From contig JAPSLP010000027.1 of NCBI GenBank assembly GCA_031180665.1, forward strand, positions 1 to 64,000: a stretch of DNA of 64,000 nucleotides, in the 5' to 3' direction. Source of the stretch: Cupriavidus sp. GTDB lineage: Bacteria; Pseudomonadota; Gammaproteobacteria; Burkholderiales; Burkholderiaceae. Below, in pieces: positions 55,531-62,817 of this stretch; position 1 is the first letter of the stretch; each line of letters starts with the position of its first letter. The notes beneath the pieces are model-generated. The model made no database searches, was not told the DNA's origin, and was given only the letters and a program-made list of their open reading frames with translations. The translations under genes were made by a program, and so were the position numbers.

Positions 55531-56207
55531 TGCCCGATTTCCCGCAGCCCGCGCGGCGTCACCCGCAACGCGCGCGATGCTGGCGTGCGCTCGATCCAGC
55601 GCCGTTGCAGCATCGCGTCCAGCAGTGCCGCGCCCAGCGCGCCGCCCAGATGCGGCTTGCGTTCGCTCCAGTCGGGACAGGTGCAGGCAAACTGCCTGCG
55701 CTTGCGGCGCGCGCCGTCCAGATCCACGCCGAGCTGCGCCATGCCGTGCGCGCCGTGCTCGGAAAGTTCCACCGCGCTGTCCCGCACCAGAATCCATCCC
55801 GAGTGCGTCATGCGCGCGAACAGGTCGACCGCCAGTTCGCCGGCCAGGTGGTCGTAGCAGGTGCGTGCGTGGCGCAGCGTCGCCGGCGCGGTGCGCGACG
55901 GCGGCACCGCACGCAAGCGCGGCGGGCGGCTCGCCAGCGAGGCCGCGGCTAGCGCCTCGATGGCCACGCCGATCTCGGGCGCGGCCAGCCGGTAGTAGCG
56001 GTTGCGGCCATGCGTCTCGACCGCCAGCAGGCCGCCCTCGGCGAGCCGAGCGAGATGGCCGCTGGTCGACGAGGCTGACAACCCGGCGATCAGCCCGAGT
56101 TCGCCGGCCGGCCTTGCGCTGCCGTCCATCAACGCCCACAGCATCGCGGCCCGGCCGGGGTCGGCCAGCAGGCCGGCCAACTGACTGATGCTGGGTGCGT
56201 ATTCCAT
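55518..56207 (-). CDS. ArsR-family regulator with C-terminal extension
   Basis: A 229-residue ArsR/SmtB-type winged-helix repressor. The HTH lies in the first 85 residues (ISQLAGLLADPGRAAMLWALMDGSARPAGELGLIAGLSASSTSGHLARLAEGGLL). The longer C-terminal half includes FACTCPDWSERKPHLGGALGA, typical of a subgroup, with two cysteines that may sense a metal, oxidant or ligand. It is divergent from a cytochrome P450 operon; an imperfect inverted repeat TTCA-N8-TGAA overlaps its start (56210-56225) and may be the shared operator. The stop is in a 13-bp tandem repeat. Confidence 0.87.
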   Translation of the reverse strand: MEYAPSISQLAGLLADPGRAAMLWALMDGSARPAGELGLIAGLSASSTSGHLARLAEGGLLAVETHGRNRYYRLAAPEIGVAIEALAAASLASRPPRLRAVPPSRTAPATLRHARTCYDHLAGELAVDLFARMTHSGWILVRDSAVELSEHGAHGMAQLGVDLDGARRKRRQFACTCPDWSERKPHLGGALGAALLDAMLQRRWIERTPASRALRVTPRGLREIGQLAH

Positions 56208-56209
56208 AG

Positions 56210-56225
56210 TTCATTCCACGGTGAA
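56210..56225. promoter_or_regulatory. Possible ArsR operator
   Basis: TTCATTCCACGGTGAA: TTCA and TGAA arms with 8 bp between, in the divergent region just upstream of the ArsR start. Weak evidence. Confidence 0.35.
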
Positions 56226-56316
56226 ACAACGATCGCAGTATAGGCCGATACTTGCCGATATCAACCTTGCGCTGCCGGCCGCCATGTCGCCGCAATGCCG
56301 CCATCGACCCGCTGTG

Positions 56317-57480
56317 ATGCCCATGACCCTGGACCCGACCCAGCCGCCTCCCGATCCCCTCGCCGCCGCGACGCATCCCGATCCCTATCCCTACTATCGC
56401 GAACTCGCACGCGGGCGGCCGTTTCACCGCGATGCGATGCTGATGCTATGGGTCGCCGCCGGCCCGGCCGAGGTGGCGGCGGTGCTGTCCCATCCGGCGT
56501 GCCGGGTGCGGCCGCCGGGACAGCCGGTGCCGCCGCCGCTCGCGCAGTCGCCGGCAGGGACCCTGTTCGCGCGGCTGATCCGCATGAACGATGGCCAGGG
56601 CCATGCGCCGTTGAAGACGGTGCTGCAACGGCAGTTGGCGACGCTCGATCTGAACGAGGTGCGCGCTGCCGCGTCGGCGTGGGCGCGCCGGTTGCCGGTA
56701 ACGCGCGACCACGCCGCGACCGCAAACCGGTGGAGCAGCGCACTGCCCGTGATCGCCATCGCGGGTTGGCTCGGTCTCACGGCGGCCGATGACGAGACCA
56801 CGGCCAGCCGGATTGCCGCGCAGATCGCAAGCTTTGCCGCCGCCATGTCGCCGCTGGCGGGCCCCGCCGAGATCGCGGCCGGGATCGAGGCCGCGGTGTC
56901 GCTGCAGCGGCTGCCGCTGTGCGACGGTACGCCCTGGGCGCTGGCGCTGCGCGAGCAGGCGCGCGCGGCCGGTGTCGACGACGAGGCGATCGCGGCCAAC
57001 CTGCTTGGCCTGATGGTGCAAAGTTGCGAGGCCACCGCAGGGTTGATCGGCAATACGCTGCTGTGGCTCGCGCACGATGCCGCCGCGGCCGACGACCTGC
57101 GCGCGGCGGTGGCACGCGTGCTGCGCGCCGATCCGCCGATCCATAACACGCGTCGCTTCATGGCAGAGGATGCGCGCGTCTGCGGCGTGCCGCTGCGGCG
57201 CGGCGACGCGATCCTGGTCCTGCTCGCCGCGGCCGCCACTGCGGACGGCACACCGGCAAATGCCCCCGCGCCTGCCCCCGCGCCTGCCCCGGATAATCCG
57301 GCAGAACACCACTGGACCTTCGGCCATGGCGCGCATCGATGTCCCGGCGACGCGCTGGCCGCGACGTTGGCCGAAGCCACCGTCTCGGCGCTGCTCGCGC
57401 GCGGCATCGAGCCCGCCGCGCTGGCACGGGCGTATCGTTATCGGCCATCGCTGAACGCGCGTATCCCGCATTTCCTCTGA
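56317..57480 (+). CDS. Divergent cytochrome P450
   Basis: About 387 residues. The haem-binding loop FGHGAHRCPGDALA near the C-terminus is a good P450 signature with the Cys ligand. Other landmarks are altered: the K-helix ExxR reads RVLR (Glu replaced by Arg), the I-helix acid-alcohol pair reads SCEAT in place of AGxET, and the meander after the K helix is replaced by a short Ala-Pro repeat. Catalysis in the usual monooxygenase mode is therefore uncertain. The start is ambiguous; ATG 56317 was chosen, with 56284 and 56323 also possible. It is divergent from ArsR and followed by an ABM monooxygenase after a 10-bp repeat array. Confidence 0.78.
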   Translation: MPMTLDPTQPPPDPLAAATHPDPYPYYRELARGRPFHRDAMLMLWVAAGPAEVAAVLSHPACRVRPPGQPVPPPLAQSPAGTLFARLIRMNDGQGHAPLKTVLQRQLATLDLNEVRAAASAWARRLPVTRDHAATANRWSSALPVIAIAGWLGLTAADDETTASRIAAQIASFAAAMSPLAGPAEIAAGIEAAVSLQRLPLCDGTPWALALREQARAAGVDDEAIAANLLGLMVQSCEATAGLIGNTLLWLAHDAAAADDLRAAVARVLRADPPIHNTRRFMAEDARVCGVPLRRGDAILVLLAAAATADGTPANAPAPAPAPAPDNPAEHHWTFGHGAHRCPGDALAATLAEATVSALLARGIEPAALARAYRYRPSLNARIPHFL

Positions 57481-57493
57481 TGCCGGTTTCCGC

Positions 57494-57580
57494 GCAAGAC
57501 CCAGCAAGACCCAGCAAGACCCAGCAAGACCCAGCAAGACCCAGCAAGACCCAGCAAGACCCAGCAAGACCCAGCAAGAC
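57494..57580 (+). repeat. 10-bp tandem array between P450 and ABM genes
   Basis: Eight perfect units of CCAGCAAGAC preceded by a partial unit, beginning 14 bp after the P450 stop codon and ending 30 bp before the next start codon. The unit length equals about one helical turn. Confidence 0.92.
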
Positions 57581-57609
57581 CCAACCAGGACCAAAAGAAG
57601 GACACCCCG

Positions 57610-57972
57610 ATGATTGCCGTGATCTTTGAAGTCGAGTTCGCCCCCGGGCAGAAGGACGCCTATCTCGATATCGCCGCGCAGTTGCGCCCGACGCTCGAAG
57701 CGATCGACGGCTTTATCTCCGTCGAGCGTTTCCAGAGCCTGAGCACGCCCGGCAAGGTGCTGTCGCTGTCGTTCTTCCGCGACGAGGCGGCGGTGCAGGC
57801 CTGGCGCAATACGGTCGAGCACCGCCATGCCCAGGCCGCGGGCCGCGGCGGCGTGTTTGCCGACTACCGGCTGCGCGTGGCGCAGGTGCTGCGCGACTAC
57901 GGCATGCATCGGCGCGAGCAGGCGCCCGGCGACAGCCGTGCCGTGCACGATGCGCACGCGGGCGAACAGTAA
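57610..57972 (+). CDS. ABM-family monooxygenase
   Basis: A 120-residue protein of the antibiotic biosynthesis monooxygenase (YgiN-like, dimeric alpha-beta) fold. The start IAVIFEVEFAPGQKDAYLDIAAQLRPTLEAIDGFISVERFQSL is typical, followed by FFRDEAAVQAWRNTVEHRHAQ. Members act without cofactor on quinone-type substrates or degrade haem, and several are small stress proteins. It sits 130 bp behind the P450 with a 10-bp array between and 12 bp before a TSUP permease, so the three probably form one transcription unit under ArsR control. Confidence 0.85.
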   Translation: MIAVIFEVEFAPGQKDAYLDIAAQLRPTLEAIDGFISVERFQSLSTPGKVLSLSFFRDEAAVQAWRNTVEHRHAQAAGRGGVFADYRLRVAQVLRDYGMHRREQAPGDSRAVHDAHAGEQ

Positions 57973-57983
57973 GGGGGCGCGGC

Positions 57984-58739
57984 ATGGATGCTCACGCGCT
58001 CGGCGCGCAGGCGCTGTTCATCGGCCTGACCTTTCTGCTGGCGGGCTTCGTCAAGGGCGTGGTCGGACTTGGGCTGCCCACGGTCGCCGTCGGCCTGCTG
58101 GGGCTGGTGATGCCGCCGATGCAGGCCGCGGCGCTGCTGGTCGCACCATCGATGGTGACGAACGTGGTCCAGCTCGCCGCCGGTCCGCGCTTCGGCGCGC
58201 TCGTCATGCGGCTCTGGCCGATGCTGCTCGGCATCGTCGTCGGTACGCTGGTGGCCGGCGCGCTGGCGCCACCGTCGGCGATGCAGCAGGCCACCGCGGC
58301 ACTCGGGATCGCGCTGATCGCCTATGCCGCGGTCGGGCTGTCGTCGTGGCACCTGAACGTGCCGGCGGCGCACGAGCGCTGGCTGGCGCCGCTGATCGGC
58401 CTGGCCACCGGGGCGGTGACCGCTGTGACCGGCGTGCTGGTGATTCCGGCGGTGCCGTATTTGCAGGGTCTGGGACTGGCGCGCGAAGAACTGGTGCAGG
58501 CGCTCGGCCTGTCGTTCACCGTGTCGACCGTGGCGCTGGCGATCAATCTGCTGATGCATGGCGTGCTCGCGCAGACGCCGGTACTGGGCGCCTCGCTGGC
58601 GACGCTGGTGCCGGCGCTGGCCGGCATGTGGCTGGGCCAGCGGCTGCGCAACCGGATCAGCGCGGCGCTGTTCCGGCGGCTGTTCTTCATCGGGCTGCTG
58701 TTGCTGGGAGCGGACCTGGCCTGGCGCGGCTGGCATTGA
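57984..58739 (+). CDS. TSUP-family (TauE/SafE) permease
   Basis: A 251-residue membrane protein with about eight helices in two related halves, the layout of the sulfite exporter TauE/SafE family. The start LFIGLTFLLAGFVKGVVGLGLPTVAVGLL shows the conserved Gly-rich motif, and GLATGAVTAVTGVLVIPAVPYLQGLGL is its counterpart in the second half. Members export or import sulfite, sulfoacetate and other organic anions. It is the third gene behind ArsR. A second TSUP gene at 61.8-62.5 kb is frameshifted. Confidence 0.87.
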   Translation: MDAHALGAQALFIGLTFLLAGFVKGVVGLGLPTVAVGLLGLVMPPMQAAALLVAPSMVTNVVQLAAGPRFGALVMRLWPMLLGIVVGTLVAGALAPPSAMQQATAALGIALIAYAAVGLSSWHLNVPAAHERWLAPLIGLATGAVTAVTGVLVIPAVPYLQGLGLAREELVQALGLSFTVSTVALAINLLMHGVLAQTPVLGASLATLVPALAGMWLGQRLRNRISAALFRRLFFIGLLLLGADLAWRGWH

Positions 58740-58848
58740 GCGCCCCGGGGGCGTGCGTATCGCATCGGCATGCCGCGCTCCCGGCTTGCCGCATAATGGC
58801 CTCGGTCCCGATCCGCGGACCGTCAAGCGTAAAGCGCAAGGCTGACCG

Positions 58849-60015
58849 ATGCCGACCCCACACCGCCGCCGTACCGTCAATCCCTGGGCCAAGCTCGGCA
58901 AGACCGCTGCCCGCCAGATGCAACAGATGCAGCGCGCCGTCGCGCGCACGGTGACCAAGTCCGTCACGAAGACGGTGGCGCAGACGGTCGCGCATACCGT
59001 GGCGCAATCGGTCGGCCATGCGGCCCAGCAGGGCCGGGAAGCGCGGCGCGTGCTGTCCGGTGTCGCCTCGCCAGTGCCGGCCCCGACCAGCCGCGGCGGC
59101 GGTCGGTGGCAAGAGGGCGTCTGGGGCTTCGGTCCGTTGGCGCAGCGCCACTATCGCCTGTTCATCCCCTCGGGCGTCGGCGCATCGCGGCCCGCGCCCT
59201 TGCTGGTGCTGCTGCATGGTTGCGGACAGGATGCGGCGAGCTTCGCCGCATGCACGCGCGTGGCCGCGCTGGCGCGGGCGCGCCGCTGCGTGGTGCTGCT
59301 GCCCGAGCAGTCCTCGCGCGCCAATGCGCATCGATGCTGGAACTGGTTTCGCAGCGAGGCGCAGGCCGCGGCCGAGGCCGGCCTGCTGATGGGAATGATC
59401 GACCATGTCTGCCGCGCGCATCCGGTGCAGTCCGACCGCGTGCATCTGCTCGGGCTATCGGCAGGCGGCGCGATGGCGTTGATGCTGGCGCTGCGTTATC
59501 CCGACCGCTTCGTCGCCGTCGGATCGCACTCCGGCGCGGCACCGCATCTGGCGCGCAATGCCACGCAGGCCGGCCGCGTGATGCGCGGCTCGTTGAACGG
59601 ACATACAGCGGCGCAGCTGCAGGCGCTGCGGCTGCAGTTGCAAGGCAGGATGCCGCCGCCGCTGCTGTTGATCCATGGCGATGCCGATCGTGTGGTCGCC
59701 TACGACAACGCCATCGCCAGCGCGACGCTGTGGCTGTCGCTGTCGACGCCCGGCGCGTTGCCGGCCGCGGCGGCGCAGCCATCGGTGCGCGTGCTGCGGC
59801 GGGGCGAACGCCGTCCGGTCGCGGTGCATGACTGGCGGCGCGATGGCGGGCTCTATGTCCGGCTGGTCCGCGTCGAAGGGCTGGGCCATGCGTGGAGCGG
59901 CGGCGCGGCCAGCCAGGCCTATGCCGATCCGGCCGGGCCGGATGCGTTGCGCATCGCGCTGGCGTTCTTTGCCGCCGTCGCGCCGGCGCCGGTACGCAGG
60001 CGCGCGGTCGCCTGA
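58849..60015 (+). CDS. PHB depolymerase-family esterase
   Basis: A 388-residue alpha/beta hydrolase of the extracellular short-chain-length PHB depolymerase (type 1 catalytic domain) group. The domain starts near residue 85; LLVLLHGCGQDAASFA forms the oxyanion region, LLGLSAGGAMALML holds the nucleophile Ser in GxSxG, and an Asp (GDADRVV) and His (LGHAWSGG) complete the triad. No signal peptide is seen; the N-terminus is basic and repeats KTVAQTVAHTVAQS, so location is unclear. It may cleave polyhydroxyalkanoate or another ester. It stands alone. Confidence 0.85.
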   Translation: MPTPHRRRTVNPWAKLGKTAARQMQQMQRAVARTVTKSVTKTVAQTVAHTVAQSVGHAAQQGREARRVLSGVASPVPAPTSRGGGRWQEGVWGFGPLAQRHYRLFIPSGVGASRPAPLLVLLHGCGQDAASFAACTRVAALARARRCVVLLPEQSSRANAHRCWNWFRSEAQAAAEAGLLMGMIDHVCRAHPVQSDRVHLLGLSAGGAMALMLALRYPDRFVAVGSHSGAAPHLARNATQAGRVMRGSLNGHTAAQLQALRLQLQGRMPPPLLLIHGDADRVVAYDNAIASATLWLSLSTPGALPAAAAQPSVRVLRRGERRPVAVHDWRRDGGLYVRLVRVEGLGHAWSGGAASQAYADPAGPDALRIALAFFAAVAPAPVRRRAVA

Positions 60016-60022
60016 GCGTGGC

Positions 60023-60379
60023 TCAGTCCTGCCGCTGCGCGCCCGGCGCGACGATTTCCAGATCGGATTGCGGACAGGCGACGCAAGGCAGCAGATAGCC
60101 GTCTTCCTTTTCATCGGCGCTCAGGCCCGGCCATTCGATCCGATAGCGGATGGTGCCGGACACCAGCCGGGACAGGCAGGCGCGGCAGGTACCGTTACGG
60201 CATGAGCTGGGCAGGCGAATGCCGGCGCGCAAGGCGGCTTCCAGGATCGATTGCGCCGGATCGGCCGCGAACTCGAGCCCCGAGGGTGCGATACGCACCC
60301 GCAGCGGCGATGCGCCGTCCGGTTCGCCCATCGCCTCGCCCATCGTCTCGCCCATCGCCTCGCCCATCGCCTCGCTCAT
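60023..60379 (-). CDS. [2Fe-2S] ferredoxin
   Basis: A 118-residue plant-type ferredoxin that carries electrons to an unknown oxygenase or reductase. The cluster ligands are in SSCRNGTCRACLSRL (CX4CX2C) and LLPCVAC. The first about 20 residues are an unusual Glu-Ala-Met-Gly repeat, coded by 12-bp units, that precedes the normal domain start (LRVRIAPSGLEFA). The ATG overlaps the yigZ stop (ATGA), so the two are translationally coupled. Confidence 0.87.
   Translation of the reverse strand: MSEAMGEAMGETMGEAMGEPDGASPLRVRIAPSGLEFAADPAQSILEAALRAGIRLPSSCRNGTCRACLSRLVSGTIRYRIEWPGLSADEKEDGYLLPCVACPQSDLEIVAPGAQRQD
60325..60379 (-). repeat. 12-bp coding repeat at the ferredoxin start
   Basis: Four to five units close to ATGGGCGAGGCG, starting at the ferredoxin start codon, which overlaps the yigZ stop codon. 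Confidence 0.8.
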
Positions 60380-60990
60380 CGGCGTCCCTCGTTGTCCTGA
60401 TCCACCCGCGGAAACTGCGCGCGGCCATGCGTGGCATCGCGCAGCGCCGCGCGCGCGGCCTCGACTTCGCTGGCAGGCAGCCTCAGGGCCAGCTTCACCG
60501 TCGCGCCATAGGCGCTGTCGGCCAAGCTGTGGCCAGTCTGCTCGAGCCAGCGCCGCACGCGCGCCTCGTCGGCATAGTCGACCTCGACCGCCAGGTTCGC
60601 GTAGGCGATACGCTCGACCCGTTCGGCGGTCTTCAACGCGGCGGCGATCGCATCGGTATAGGCCCGCACCAACCCGCCGGCGCCGAGCTTGATGCCGCCG
60701 TAGTAGCGCACCACCGCGGCCAGCACGCCATCGAGCTCGTGATGGCGCAGCACCTCGAGAATCGGCCGCCCTGCGGTGCCCGACGGCTCGCCGTCGTCCG
60801 ACATGCCGGACTGCCCGCCGGCCAGCAGCGCCCAGCAGACATGCGTCGCCGTGGGATGCTCGGCGCGCAGCGACTGCACGACGCGCATCGCCTCGTCGCG
60901 ATCGGCAACCGGCATGGCGACGGCGAGAAAGCGGCTCTTGCGGATATCGAGCTCGGCGTGGACGGGTGAGGAGAGGGTATAGGTGGGCAA
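60376..60990 (-). CDS. yigZ: YigZ/IMPACT-family protein
   Basis: A 204-residue member of UPF0029/IMPACT, whose N-terminal domain resembles the eukaryotic inhibitor of GCN2. The motif CWALLAGGQSGMSDDGEPSGTAG is followed by the family signature VVRYYGGIKLGAGGLVRAY (about residues 87-105) and a smaller C-terminal domain. The exact biochemical role is not established. There is no ATG near the conserved start, so I take the TTG at 60990; a GTG a little upstream is also possible. Ferredoxin follows with a 4-bp overlap. Confidence 0.85.
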   Translation of the reverse strand: MPTYTLSSPVHAELDIRKSRFLAVAMPVADRDEAMRVVQSLRAEHPTATHVCWALLAGGQSGMSDDGEPSGTAGRPILEVLRHHELDGVLAAVVRYYGGIKLGAGGLVRAYTDAIAAALKTAERVERIAYANLAVEVDYADEARVRRWLEQTGHSLADSAYGATVKLALRLPASEVEAARAALRDATHGRAQFPRVDQDNEGRR

Positions 60991-61111
60991 GGCGGCTACA
61001 GCGGGGAATTGGCTACGGCGCACCCAGTGTATCGCAGTGTCGATTCGGCTCGGCGGGACCGTTGCTGGTAGGCTGTCAGCCTTGCCGTTCGACCGGCCGC
61101 CCGACCGACTG

Positions 61112-61738
61112 ATGCCCATGCCGCCTGACCACGTCCATCCGAACCACCGCCGCATCGCCCCCGCCGCCGAACGCAATCGCGAGCCGATTCTTGAGGTGCT
61201 GCGCCGCGTATTGCCGGCGGCCGGCACGATCCTCGAGATCGCCAGCGGCACGGGCCAGCATGCCAGGCACTTCGCCGCCGCCAATCCGGCGTGGACCTGG
61301 CAGCCCAGCGATCCGGATCCATCGGCGCGGCGCTCGATTGCGGCGTGGAAGGTGGAGGCGGACTTGCCGAATTTGCGCGACCCGTTGGAACTGGACGTGT
61401 GCCAGGCGGACTGGGGCATCGATCATGCCGATGCCATCGTCTGCATCAACATGATCCATATCGCGCCGTGGCAGGCGGCGCAAGCGCTGTTCGCGGGCGC
61501 GGCGCGTCTGTTGCCCGCCGGCGGCGTGCTGTACCTGTACGGACCTTACCGTCGAGACGGCCAGCACACGTCGCCGAGCAACGCGATCTTCGACGAGCAG
61601 CTGCGCGCGAGCGATGCTTCCTGGGGCGTGCGAGATATCGAGGCCGTGATCGCACTGGGCGACCGGGCTGGGCTGCGCTTCGAGGAAGCGGTGCCGATGC
61701 CGGCCAACAACTTCAGCGTGGTGTTCAGGAAGACCTAG
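61112..61738 (+). CDS. DUF938 SAM-dependent methyltransferase-like protein
   Basis: A 208-residue protein with a Rossmann-like methyltransferase fold. The SAM-binding loop is EIASGTGQHARHFA (about residues 42-55), then WQPSDPDPSARRSI, and CINMIHIAPWQAAQALFAGAARLLPAGGVLYLYGPYRRDG, all diagnostic of DUF938. The substrate is unknown. The ATG at 61112 (second at 61118) was chosen. It is divergent from yigZ and convergent with a frameshifted TSUP gene. Confidence 0.85.
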   Translation: MPMPPDHVHPNHRRIAPAAERNREPILEVLRRVLPAAGTILEIASGTGQHARHFAAANPAWTWQPSDPDPSARRSIAAWKVEADLPNLRDPLELDVCQADWGIDHADAIVCINMIHIAPWQAAQALFAGAARLLPAGGVLYLYGPYRRDGQHTSPSNAIFDEQLRASDASWGVRDIEAVIALGDRAGLRFEEAVPMPANNFSVVFRKT

Positions 61739-61772
61739 CCCGCGGCAAAAAGACGGCCGCGCGGCGAACGCC

Positions 61773-62533
61773 TCATCCCCGTACCAGCATCACCACCGCG
61801 GTCGCGATCAGGCACAGCGAGAACCATGCACGCAGATGGCGTTCGGGCATGCGGTGCGCGAGGGCCACGCCCCAGGAGATCGTCAGCATGCCGCCGAGCG
61901 ACAGCGGGATGCCGCTGGCCCAGTCGACGTGGCGGGCCTGCGCATAGGTCGCCAGCGCGACCACCGCGCCGGGCGTGACCAGGGCCAGCGCCAGCCCTTG
62001 TGCCGCCGCCTGGCGAAAACCGAACAGGCCCACCAGCGCCGGCGCCGCGATCACGCCGCCGCCCACGCCGAAGAATCCCGACAACGCGCCGCCGACCACG
62101 CCGACCGCCGGAATCCAGCGCGACGACAGCCGGTTCTGCTGCACCGTGACGGCACGGCCCGGCAACAGCCGCCACAGGAAATAGACGGCCATGCCGATCA
62201 TGAACAGCGCGAAGATCCGCCGCAGCAGTACCGCGTCCATCGCCGTCGCCAGCCGCGCGCCCACATAGGTGGCCAGTACCGCGGACAGGCCCAGCACCAG
62301 CGCGGTGCGCAGCGCGATATCGGCGCGGCGGCGGTACTGCCAGAAGCCGATCAGCACATTGGGCGCGATCATCACCAGCGCGGTGCCCTGCGCCAGTTGC
62401 TGGTCCATGCCATAGAGCAGGCCGAGCGCCGGGATCGCGAGCAGTCCGCCGCCGATGCCAGTCCCCCGACTGCGCCGAGCGCACCGCCAAGAAGGAAGGT
62501 CAACAGCGCGGGGAGCAGCGGAATATCGGGCAT
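61773..62533 (-). pseudogene. TSUP-family (TauE/SafE) permease with a frameshift
   Basis: The C-terminal frame (from TGIGGGLLAIPALGLLYGMDQQLAQGTALVMIAPN to the end) and a different frame upstream (MPDIPLLPALLTFLLGGALGAVGG from the ATG at 62533) together give a normal TSUP protein of about 253 residues. They meet in a run of five C residues on the plus strand (62463-62467; five G in the gene) where six would restore one frame. It is either a sequencing or assembly error, a true loss of function, or a phase-variable tract. No ribosome binding site would allow the second part alone. Confidence 0.78.
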
Positions 62534-62817
62534 CGTCGGTCGAAGTTGGAATGGCGGGCGCCACCGCGGCGGCTGCGCGCAAAAGTATCGATCATAGAAC
62601 ATGGACGCACCGCCCACACGGTCGATGTCAGGGCATTCCCGCGGAATCGCGCGCTGCAAGCTAATCGTCAAGATCTTGAAAGCCGATTGAAATCCCGTTT
62701 CGCTCCAATGCCGCCGGAGATCGTGCCGGGCCCGTTCCGAAAACGGGCGCACGGTCGCGTCGCGCCGGCATTGCCGGCGCGCTTCGTGTCTGCGTTGCCT
62801 GAATCGAGCCTGTCATC
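62534..62817. promoter_or_regulatory. Promoter region of the CzcC-type gene
   Basis: In 284 bp between divergent genes there is a direct repeat TTGAAA-N5-TTGAAA (62676-62692), 11 bp from one half-site to the next, the spacing used by OmpR-type regulators. It could be the binding site of a metal-responsive two-component regulator, but no such gene is in the window. Confidence 0.45.
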
